A stretch of DNA of 5,298 nt from Deltaproteobacteria bacterium (GTDB lineage: Bacteria > Desulfobacterota > Dissulfuribacteria > Dissulfuribacterales > JALVPX01), in contig JAMOVF010000157.1 in assembly GCA_027061625.1 (NCBI GenBank), forward strand, positions 1 through 5,298, read 5' to 3'. Below, piece by piece: positions 1 to 5,193 of the stretch (the stretch's first letter is position 1; the number at the start of each line of letters is the position of its first letter). Below the pieces are notes generated by a model that saw only the letters and a list, made by a program, of their open reading frames with translations, ran no database searches and was not told the origin of the DNA. A program made the position numbers and the translations under genes.

Positions 1-1030
1 CTTTCATTTTATTCATGGTGAGCGTGCCTGTCTTATCTGAACAGATGTAGGTTACAGAACCCAAGGTCTCAACTGCGGGCAGCCTTCGTATAAGGGCATT
101 CTCCTTTGCTAACTGTTTTGCACCAAGGGCAAGGGAAATAGTCACCATGGCAGGCAATGCCTCAGGTACAGCAGCAACAGCAAGGCTTATGGCAGTCAAA
201 AACATGTTTAAGATATTTTCGCCCCTTGCCAAGCCGGCAACAAAGACGACTGCACATATAACCAGAGCTGCTACTGCAAGATTGCGCCCTACCCTTGCCA
301 ACCTTCGCTGAAGCGGAGTTTTCACGCTTTCTGTCTTGTCAAGGAGTTGTGCTATAGAGCCCATTTCGGTCTCTGTGCCTGTGGCAACAACCACCCCCTT
401 GCCTCTGCCATAGGTGACGGTAGTGCCCATAAAGGCCATATTGAGTTTATCTGCTAGGGGAACATCTTTTTGTGGAATTGGCTTTGTTGTCTTTTCCACT
501 GGGATGGATTCACCTGTCAAAGGCGACTCATCCACTTTAAGGCCTGCACTTTCAAAGAGTCTCAAATCAGCAGGAACTACCTGCCCTGCTTCAAGCAAAA
601 CAATGTCTCCGGGCACCAATTCTGTAGCAGGAATTTTCTGAAGCCGGCCGTCTCTAATAACTGTAGCCTCAGGAGCAGCCAAAGCCTTAAGCGCTTCTAG
701 TGCCTTTTCAGCCCTATATTCCTGAACAAATCCCACCACTGAGTTAAGGACTACTATCACCAAGATGACAATGGTATCATGGGCTTCGCCAACGGCTCCT
801 GAGATAAGGGCCGCAGCCAGCAAAAGCACGATCATTGGATCCTTGAACTGGTCAAGAAACATTGCAAAGGGCGTCTTCTTCTCCCCTTCTGGCAATTCAT
901 TAGGACCATATATCTCAAGCCGCCTTTGTGCCTCGCGGGAATCAAGGCCATTAGGAGTGGTTTTCAGGATCTTAAAAAGTTCCTCAATCTCCAATTGATG
1001 TATAAGGTTTTTGTCCAATTTTAGTTTCAT
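1..1030 (-). CDS. P2-type cation-transporting ATPase (Ca2+-ATPase-like), N-terminal 343 residues, cut by window edge
   Basis: This is an ATP-driven cation pump of the inner membrane, probably exporting Ca2+ or a similar cation. Reading leftward from the ATG at 1030, the frame is open to the edge. Seen in order: a cytosolic N-terminal domain (about 1-60) with the YGPNEL motif at 41-46; membrane helices M1 and M2 (about 64-102); the actuator domain with TGES at 172-175; helices M3 and M4 (about 250-305) with PEALP at 289-293, whose Glu290 matches the M4 cation-binding Glu of SERCA; and the phosphorylation motif DKTGTLT with Asp332. Family members run to roughly 850-950 residues, so the nucleotide-binding domain and M5-M10 lie outside. 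The start has only a weak GAGTGA ribosome site, and an in-frame TTG lies 9 nt upstream. It follows the phosphatase gene by 14 nt, so the two are probably co-transcribed. Class P2 is firm. Ca2+ as substrate is inferred, because the M5/M6 ligands are not visible. Confidence 0.93.
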   Translation of the reverse strand, partial: MKLKLDKNLIHQLEIEELFKILKTTPNGLDSREAQRRLEIYGPNELPEGEKKTPFAMFLDQFKDPMIVLLLAAALISGAVGEAHDTIVILVIVVLNSVVGFVQEYRAEKALEALKALAAPEATVIRDGRLQKIPATELVPGDIVLLEAGQVVPADLRLFESAGLKVDESPLTGESIPVEKTTKPIPQKDVPLADKLNMAFMGTTVTYGRGKGVVVATGTETEMGSIAQLLDKTESVKTPLQRRLARVGRNLAVAALVICAVVFVAGLARGENILNMFLTAISLAVAAVPEALPAMVTISLALGAKQLAKENALIRRLPAVETLGSVTYICSDKTGTLTMNKMK

Positions 1031-1044
1031 TTCACTCAACTTTG

Positions 1045-1626
1045 TCACAAGGAAATTATATTTCTGATTTCGGCCCAAGAACTCACCCGTAAAAATGGAG
1101 CCTCCCCCTGATTCCACGGCTGGTCATAAAGAATGGATTTTATCCCGTGGAGTGCCAGGGATTTGCAGGTCTCCAAATGATCTTCAACAAAACAGGATAT
1201 ACCAAGGTCTTGCAGCACCTTGCCTTTGGCAGCATGGGTAGATGTGGCATGGACATGGATATTGCTTTCTGGAACCTGGCTGAGCTGTGTGCGCATCCAC
1301 TGGGCAATTGGTTTGCCCACTGGCCTTGCAGTAACAAAAATGAGCCTGTTTTCCATACCGATCTTTGTAAGGGTTTCAATGGCACCGGGTATAGGCTTGA
1401 GCCTGATGCCAAAGGGATCATGCAATATCCTCTCTATAATTGCCTCTATCACCTTTTCAGGAATCGGAAGGCACTCTTCCAGCCAATAGGAGGTTATATG
1501 TTCCTTTGAAATACCATGAATACCATGATCCTCACGGGCTAAACGCAAAAAGGCCTCCATAGTATCCGCCACTACGCCGTCAATATCAAAACCGATTTCA
1601 TTAACTGGCAATTTAAGAGAGTTCAT
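1045..1626 (-). CDS. HAD-superfamily phosphatase, 5'-nucleotidase (NT5C)-like
   Basis: A 193-residue soluble protein with the haloacid dehalogenase phosphatase motifs. Motif I is FDIDGVVAD (residues 13-21), with Asp14 as the likely nucleophile and Asp16 as the acid/base. Motif II is FVTAR (97-101), with Thr99 binding phosphate. A lysine near 134-136 (AAKGK) fits motif III. FVEDH (146-150) supplies the acidic motif IV that holds Mg2+. The all-helical cap lies between motifs I and II (about 22-90). The length and the DIDGVVAD start fit the 5'(3')-deoxyribonucleotidase-like group, which also contains many uncharacterised bacterial members, so the substrate is unknown. The ATG at 1626 has a good ribosome site (GAGGTA, 7-nt spacing). 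It is the first gene of the leftward pair with the P-type ATPase. Fold and chemistry are well supported; nucleotide specificity is an inference. Confidence 0.85.
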   Translation of the reverse strand: MNSLKLPVNEIGFDIDGVVADTMEAFLRLAREDHGIHGISKEHITSYWLEECLPIPEKVIEAIIERILHDPFGIRLKPIPGAIETLTKIGMENRLIFVTARPVGKPIAQWMRTQLSQVPESNIHVHATSTHAAKGKVLQDLGISCFVEDHLETCKSLALHGIKSILYDQPWNQGEAPFLRVSSWAEIRNIISL

Positions 1627-1633
1627 AGGCGCT

Positions 1634-1640
1634 TACCTCT
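1634..1640 (-). promoter_or_regulatory. Ribosome binding site for the HAD phosphatase
   Basis: On the minus strand an AGAGGTAA-like purine stretch sits about 7 nt before the ATG at 1626. It supports that start over any internal one. Confidence 0.6.
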
Positions 1641-1660
1641 GCAACCATTCAAGCCTTGAG

Positions 1661-1689
1661 ATACTAAACTTTTATACTTGGCTGGGCAA
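1661..1689 (-). promoter_or_regulatory. Candidate sigma70-type promoter for the HAD phosphatase-ATPase operon
   Basis: On the minus strand TTGCCC (1684-1689) and TAGTAT (1661-1666) are separated by exactly 17 nt. Each matches four of six consensus bases. Transcription would start near 1654, leaving a leader of about 27 nt that contains the ribosome site. This is read by eye only. AT-rich intergenic DNA gives such matches by chance, so confidence is low. Confidence 0.35.
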
Positions 1690-1712
1690 CCTTCCTTATC
1701 TTCCGCCTCTTT

Positions 1713-1741
1713 TTGTATAAAAGAGCCCTTTTTGTTATAGT
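1713..1741 (+). promoter_or_regulatory. Candidate sigma70-type promoter for the anchored protein gene
   Basis: TTGTAT (1713-1718) and TATAGT (1736-1741) are spaced by 17 nt, giving a predicted transcription start near 1748 and a leader of about 40 nt. The spacer holds a short inverted repeat, AAAAG-4 nt-CTTTT (1719-1732), which could be an operator half-site pair or chance. The location, in the divergent gap just upstream of the only plus-strand gene here, supports the call. Confidence 0.4.
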
Positions 1742-1774
1742 GCCAAAGTTCAAACTAACCTCGAACATAGAACA

Positions 1775-1782
1775 AAGAAGGA
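1775..1782 (+). promoter_or_regulatory. Ribosome binding site for the anchored protein
   Basis: AAGAAGGA lies 7 nt before the ATG at 1790, which fixes that start. Confidence 0.6.
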
Positions 1783-1789
1783 TCAAAAA

Positions 1790-2500
1790 ATGGATCAAAA
1801 ACCTCAAACAACAGCAACTCTTGTAGAAAAGAAGAAATTTGGCTGCCTTCAAGTGGCGGCCATTGTGTTGGCAGCCATAGTAATAACGGCTGGTGCAACT
1901 TACTGGATTACTAAATCATACCTTTTCCCATCTCCTTTTAAACCTGTGGCCCTATCTGCTGAAGAAGAAAAGACTCTTCAAAAAAAGATAGATATTTTGA
2001 CTGGCAAGCATGTAAGTTCGAAACAGTCTGAATCACCATCTGAGGCATCAAAAGAGGAGGATATAAACAAACCCCTTACCCCTGAGCCTTACAGTGAAGA
2101 GGGAGCAAGCCGCCTGGTGCGCTTCACTGAAAAAGAGCTTAATGCCCTTCTTGCCAAAAACACTGACCTTGCAACAAAGGTGGCCATTGATCTGTCTGAC
2201 AATTTAATAAGCGCTAACCTCCGTATACCAGTAGATCCAGATTTTCCTTTCCTTGGAGGGCGCATCATAAGGGCCAAGGCAGGACTTGAGCTTGCTTATC
2301 AAAATGGAAGGCCTGTGGTGGTGCTCAAAGGTGTTTCAATTATGGGTGTGCCAGTGCCAAATGCGTGGCTTGGAGGCTTAAAGAATGTAGATCTTGTAAA
2401 GGAATTTGGCGGTAATGAAGGTTTCTGGAAGACATTTTCAGAAGGCATTGAATTTATAAAAGTGGAAGATGGACAGCTCATCATAAAATTAAAAGAATAG
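1790..2500 (+). CDS. Single-pass membrane-anchored protein of unknown function with extracytoplasmic domain
   Basis: I cannot assign a function to this 236-residue protein. Seen: a short polar N-terminus ending in basic residues (KKK, 14-16), one strongly hydrophobic segment (about 20-40), then TKSYLFPSPFKP. The positive-inside rule places the rest outside the cytoplasm. Next come a charged helical stretch (about 57-72), a low-complexity Ser/Glu/Lys/Pro linker (about 75-105), and a compact domain (about 107-236) opening with RFTEKELNALL and continuing with alternating beta-like strands. No lipobox is present: Cys19 lies before the hydrophobic run without the Leu-x-x-Cys context. The helix-then-beta layout recalls YpmS/DUF2140-like anchored proteins, and I recall similar deltaproteobacterial proteins carrying a doubtful 'arginine N-succinyltransferase' label, but neither is demonstrated. 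The ATG at 1790 has a good ribosome site (AAGAAGGA, 1775-1782). The gene stands alone, convergent with the next one. Confidence 0.85.
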   Translation: MDQKPQTTATLVEKKKFGCLQVAAIVLAAIVITAGATYWITKSYLFPSPFKPVALSAEEEKTLQKKIDILTGKHVSSKQSESPSEASKEEDINKPLTPEPYSEEGASRLVRFTEKELNALLAKNTDLATKVAIDLSDNLISANLRIPVDPDFPFLGGRIIRAKAGLELAYQNGRPVVVLKGVSIMGVPVPNAWLGGLKNVDLVKEFGGNEGFWKTFSEGIEFIKVEDGQLIIKLKE

Positions 2501-2539
2501 GTTAAATATTGCACATAACTATTTATTTTAATGTCCAAT
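2501..2539. other. Short AT-rich gap between convergent genes
   Basis: Thirty-nine nt separate the stop of the anchored protein gene from the stop of the cysteine-cluster gene. The only symmetry is a weak AT stem, TAAATA (2503-2508) with TATTTA (2520-2525) across an 11-nt loop, followed by a T-rich run. It has no G-C pairs, so it is not a convincing intrinsic terminator for either gene. Confidence 0.4.
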
Positions 2540-3163
2540 TTATTTAAGGACTGCCCCATCCATACGTAAGGCCAGGTTTTTCCAATTCACCTCGTGCAGG
2601 TTCTGGACCTGGCTGTTTAAAAATCCTTTTCGCATAGCCTGTTTTCTTTTGCCTCTTTCTTTTATGCCGTGGAAAGGCAGCATGGCAGCAAGGGCCTTGT
2701 TTTTATATTTTTCAAGGGGAGTGAGCACATCCTGCCTTCTTGTGTAATAGGGATCTTCTCCTGGTGAACAAGGCTTATTAAATACATTGAAGTGGCGGCA
2801 TGCCAAGGGCCTCATTGGGTGGATGGAACAGGCTCCTTTAATCAAAAAGGGACAAGGGTCTCCTGTGGAAAAGTGCCTTAAATTTTCCTTTAAGGCGTCT
2901 CTCAATGGAGCCCCAATCTTTGTGATGGCGTACCAGTAAATACCTACAAGCTCCAAGGGATATACAGGTATGGTGATATGGATTTTACAGCAGGAGGAAC
3001 ATCCTTTTGCACAAGCCAGTTTATCTCCCCGCTTGATCCTCTTTTGTATGGCTTCATAAACACCTTTATCAGCAATAAAATATGCATTCAGAAGCATTGG
3101 AAGCCAAGAGACCTGGGCCTCATCCTTAGGAAACTGAAGCCGTTTAGGTTTAGGATATGACAT
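2540..3163 (-). CDS. YkgJ-family cysteine-cluster protein (CxxxCxxCC, putative metal-binding)
   Basis: A 207-residue protein with the zinc/iron-chelating YkgJ domain. Eight cysteines are visible: C51, C55, C58 and C59 in the CAKGCSSCC signature, then C104 (DPCPFL), C112 (GACSIHPMRPLAC), C122 and C132. The pattern 'CPFL...C-x-I-H-x-x-R-P-x-x-C-R' is the classic second half of this family. Such proteins are thought to bind Zn or an Fe-S cluster, and the biochemical role is mostly unknown. The basic C-terminal part (about 140-207) is not part of the signature. I chose the ATG at 3163 over a TTG at 3175: GGAG sits about 6 nt before the ATG, the TTG would overlap that site, and MSYPKP is a plausible N-terminus. 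The start lies 1 nt after the TAA of yjbQ and its ribosome site is inside that gene, so translation is probably coupled. Confidence 0.88.
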   Translation of the reverse strand: MSYPKPKRLQFPKDEAQVSWLPMLLNAYFIADKGVYEAIQKRIKRGDKLACAKGCSSCCKIHITIPVYPLELVGIYWYAITKIGAPLRDALKENLRHFSTGDPCPFLIKGACSIHPMRPLACRHFNVFNKPCSPGEDPYYTRRQDVLTPLEKYKNKALAAMLPFHGIKERGKRKQAMRKGFLNSQVQNLHEVNWKNLALRMDGAVLK

Positions 3164-3164
3164 T

Positions 3165-3581
3165 TTATTCTCCAATTATCTTTACCAACACCCTCTTTTT
3201 ACGCCTCCCATCAAATTCACCATAAAAGATCTGCTCCCAAGTGCCGAAGTCCAGTTTACCCTCGGTGATCGCCACCACCACTTCCCTTCCCATAATCTGC
3301 CTTTTCATATGTGCATCTGCATTGTCTTCATAGGTATTGTGCCGGTACTGGGATACAGGTTCATGGGGAGCCAATTTTTCAAGCCATACATCATAGTCAT
3401 AATGAAGGCCTGGTTCATCATCATTAATAAAGACCGATGCTGTTATATGCATGGCATTTACAAGGCAAAGCCCCTCTTTTATACCAGATTCCTGCAAACA
3501 CTCTTCTACTTGAGGTGTAATATTTATAAAGGCGCGTCTGGTAGGAATATTGAACCACAATTCTTTACGATAGCTCTTCAT
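3165..3581 (-). CDS. yjbQ: YjbQ/UPF0047 family protein (secondary thiamine-phosphate synthase-like)
   Basis: A 138-residue protein that matches the UPF0047/YjbQ family along its whole length, which is the usual size. Recognisable blocks are HITASVFINDDE (45-56), with His45; NADAHMKRQIMG (87-98), with His91; GKLDFGTWEQIFYGEFDG (108-125); and the C-terminal KRVLVKIIGE. The conserved histidines form the presumed metal-binding active site of the small trimeric fold. E. coli YjbQ has weak thiamine-phosphate synthase activity in vivo, but the true role of the family is unsettled, so the product name should not be read as proof of thiamine synthesis. The ATG at 3581 is preceded by a strong AAAGGAGG. 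It is the first gene of a leftward pair with the cysteine-cluster gene. Confidence 0.93.
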   Translation of the reverse strand: MKSYRKELWFNIPTRRAFINITPQVEECLQESGIKEGLCLVNAMHITASVFINDDEPGLHYDYDVWLEKLAPHEPVSQYRHNTYEDNADAHMKRQIMGREVVVAITEGKLDFGTWEQIFYGEFDGRRKKRVLVKIIGE

Positions 3582-3715
3582 TGGATCCTCCTTTATTTAG
3601 TCCGAATTATCTGGTTACCTTCTTTAAAAGGTGTTGACAAGACTATATTTTCCCGGAAAGGGCTTTTATGTTATGTTCTTTTCAATTCATGCATTGCTAA
3701 GAGGTCTGAAAGAAT
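3582..3715. promoter_or_regulatory. Divergent control region between yjbQ and the NIL-ferredoxin operon
   Basis: This 134-nt gap must carry the promoters for both directions. On the plus strand an extended -10 candidate, TGTTATGTT (3669-3677), has a poor -35 (TTTCCC, 3649-3654) at 17 nt, giving a start near 3684. A perfect TTGACA (3634-3639) has no -10 at a usable distance. On the minus strand TATAGT (plus-strand 3643-3648) is a good -10 with a poor -35. A short palindrome, TTTCC-C-GGAAA (3649-3659), lies in the middle and could bind a regulator. None of these is strong. Confidence 0.35.
3587..3594 (-). promoter_or_regulatory. Strong Shine-Dalgarno site for yjbQ
   Basis: AAAGGAGG on the minus strand, 5 nt before the ATG at 3581, is the best ribosome site in the window. 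It suggests efficient translation of yjbQ and fixes its start. Confidence 0.75.
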
Positions 3716-4144
3716 ATGTACACTAGAATGCTGGTGCTGAGATTTCCACCACAAATAACTGATCAGCCTCTGGTTTGCACATTAACCAGGGAATTTGATC
3801 TTTGCTTTAATATACTCAAGGCAGAAATTTTGCCAGGCCAGGAAGGCATTATGGTGCTGGAAGTATCTGGACATAAAAAAAATGTGACTGATGGCCTGAG
3901 ATTTCTAAGGGATGTAGGCGTAAAGGTCAAATCTGTTGAACAGGAAATACGCCGAAATGATGAAACCTGCATACAATGCGGCGCATGCACGGGCATATGC
4001 CCTACAAATGCCCTTACCCTGGACAGGGAAACCATGGAGGTGATCTTTGATCCCAAGCAGTGCAAGGGATGCGAACTTTGTGTGGCAGTATGCCCTGTGC
4101 GCGCTATGGAAATCCGTTTTACCAAGGAAAATGTCCTGCTGTGA
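3716..4144 (+). CDS. NIL-domain 2[4Fe-4S] ferredoxin
   Basis: A 142-residue cytosolic electron carrier fused to a small NIL domain. Residues about 5-78 form the NIL domain, a ferredoxin-like alpha-beta fold also found at the end of methionine ABC transporter ATPases. Residues about 80-136 carry two complete CxxCxxCxxxCP motifs (C85/88/91/95 and C116/119/122/126), which should hold two [4Fe-4S] clusters. Proteins of this architecture act in sulfur chemistry: in methanogens the NIL-ferredoxin works with the COG1900/DUF39 protein to make homocysteine from aspartate semialdehyde and sulfide. Here the partner is not in view and the next genes are tRNA-sulfur enzymes. Two further cysteines, C21 and C30, lie in the NIL domain. 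Start: the ATG at 3716 has AAGAGG 11 nt upstream, a long spacing; the ATG at 3728 is possible. The stop overlaps the mnmA start by 4 nt. Confidence 0.92.
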   Translation: MYTRMLVLRFPPQITDQPLVCTLTREFDLCFNILKAEILPGQEGIMVLEVSGHKKNVTDGLRFLRDVGVKVKSVEQEIRRNDETCIQCGACTGICPTNALTLDRETMEVIFDPKQCKGCELCVAVCPVRAMEIRFTKENVLL

Positions 4145-5193
4145 CATCCCGGTCTGAAAAAAGCGCAGTGGTCCTCATGAGCGGCGGTGTGGATAGCAGT
4201 GTGGCCGCTTATCTATTGAAAAAGGAAGGATGGAAGGTCCACGCCCTTTTTTTGGAAATGCTGGATGAGAACCACATCCGCCAGTCTAGGGAAGCAGCCA
4301 AAGAGATAGCCAGCCTACTTGAAATAGATTTTTTTATAAAAGAGGTCAAAAGAGAGTTTAAAGAGCAGATAATAAAATACTTTGTAAACCAATACTTAGA
4401 TGGGGTTACTCCTAACCCCTGTGTAATCTGCAATCCAACAATCAAGATTAAATATGGCCTGGAGGCATGCAAAGAAATTGGGGCAAACTGCATGGCAACA
4501 GGCCACTATGCCAGGATATTGCAAGAAGGAGAAAAGGGTTTTGGCCTTTACAAGGCCATGTTTCCAGAAAAGGATCAGAGCTATTTTCTCCATCAAATTC
4601 CAAGACCGTGGCTGACAAGAATCCTTTTCCCATTGGGAAACCTTAAAAAAAGAGAAGTAGTTAAAATAGCTGTAGAAGCAGGCTTTGGCCATATTGCTGC
4701 CAGCGAGAGCCAGGAAATCTGCTTTATAAAGGATGACTATAGATCTTTTCTGGAGTCGCAAGCCATACAAATTCCATCTTCAGGACCTATAGTTGACCAA
4801 AGAGGAAATCCTCTGGGCACCCATAAAGGCCTCCATTCATACACCATCGGCCAAAGGCGGGGGCTGGGCATTCCGGATGCGACGCCATATTATGTCACAG
4901 GTATAGATTTTAAGAAAAATATCCTTACTGTAGGCAAAAAAGAGGATCTCTATTCTCATACTCTAAAGATTGACAGGATAAATCTCCTTGTAGATAAAGA
5001 AGAGCTGCTGCACAACAAATGCATGGTCAAAATAAGATCTAGGCATCCTGGCGCCTTGGCAGAAGTGCGCTTCTTAGATGAAGATATGTTCCAGGTAACC
5101 TTTGATGAACCTCAAAAATCGATAACTCCAGGGCAATTTGCTGTTTTTTACAGGGAGTCCAAAGTCCTGGGAGGCGGTCGCATATGCGCATAA
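4141..5193 (+). CDS. mnmA: tRNA-specific 2-thiouridylase MnmA with CxxC active-site motif
   Basis: MnmA uses ATP to adenylate C2 of the wobble uridine (U34) of Lys, Glu and Gln tRNAs, then replaces the oxygen with sulfur. The protein has 350 residues, the usual size. Seen: PP-loop SGGVDSS (14-20); TPNPCVICN (90-98); ATGHYAR (119-125); KDQSYFL (144-150); SQEICFI (190-196) with C194; the central domain (about 197-275); and the C-terminal beta barrel with YYVTGID, RSRHPG, TPGQFAVFY and VLGGGRI. C97 matches the catalytic Cys of E. coli MnmA and C194 the persulfide Cys. Odd: C94 replaces the usual Asp of NPD-x-x-C. The stretch after the PP-loop (about 38-50) is shorter than in E. coli. I chose the GTG at 4141 because it gives the normal short lead before the PP-loop and overlaps the previous stop as GTGA. 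In-frame starts upstream (GTG 4060, ATG 4069) would translate the ferredoxin cluster region in another frame. An AAGGA lies 12 nt upstream. Confidence 0.95.
   Translation: MTSRSEKSAVVLMSGGVDSSVAAYLLKKEGWKVHALFLEMLDENHIRQSREAAKEIASLLEIDFFIKEVKREFKEQIIKYFVNQYLDGVTPNPCVICNPTIKIKYGLEACKEIGANCMATGHYARILQEGEKGFGLYKAMFPEKDQSYFLHQIPRPWLTRILFPLGNLKKREVVKIAVEAGFGHIAASESQEICFIKDDYRSFLESQAIQIPSSGPIVDQRGNPLGTHKGLHSYTIGQRRGLGIPDATPYYVTGIDFKKNILTVGKKEDLYSHTLKIDRINLLVDKEELLHNKCMVKIRSRHPGALAEVRFLDEDMFQVTFDEPQKSITPGQFAVFYRESKVLGGGRICA
5169..5174 (+). promoter_or_regulatory. Ribosome binding site for mtaB inside the end of mnmA
   Basis: GGGAGG lies 9 nt before the ATG at 5184 and within the codons for the conserved VLGGGRI end of MnmA, so ribosomes finishing mnmA can reload directly on mtaB. 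Confidence 0.5.

Noticed and set aside
414..998. Plus-strand open frames of 75-77 codons opposite the P-type ATPase
   Set aside because: The minus-strand ATPase frame is continuous from 1030 to the edge with all expected motifs, so these are shadows.
1147..1509. Plus-strand open frame of 120 codons opposite the HAD phosphatase gene
   Set aside because: It lies wholly inside a gene with clear HAD motifs on the other strand, has no family resemblance, and is a shadow frame.
1719..1732. AAAAG-AGCC-CTTTT hairpin followed by T residues
   Set aside because: A 5-bp stem upstream of a gene start and inside the spacer of a candidate promoter is not a terminator; at most it is a small operator-like repeat.
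1664..1852. Minus-strand open frame of 62 codons across the divergent control region
   Set aside because: It overlaps the start of the anchored protein gene and both promoter candidates, has low-complexity composition (Leu/Cys then Lys/Arg), and no good ribosome site is evident.
2503..2525. Possible intrinsic terminator between the convergent genes
   Set aside because: The stem is six A-T pairs with an 11-nt loop and no G-C content, too weak to call a terminator.
3309..3740. Plus-strand open frame of 143 codons opposite yjbQ running into the ferredoxin start
   Set aside because: It covers yjbQ, whose full-length family match is clear, and runs across the divergent control region. Its translation is rich in Cys, Ile and Phe with no recognisable motif.
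3763..4147. Minus-strand open frames (80 and 120 codons) opposite the ferredoxin gene
   Set aside because: The plus-strand frame has two intact CxxCxxCxxxCP motifs and a NIL domain, so these antisense frames are shadows.
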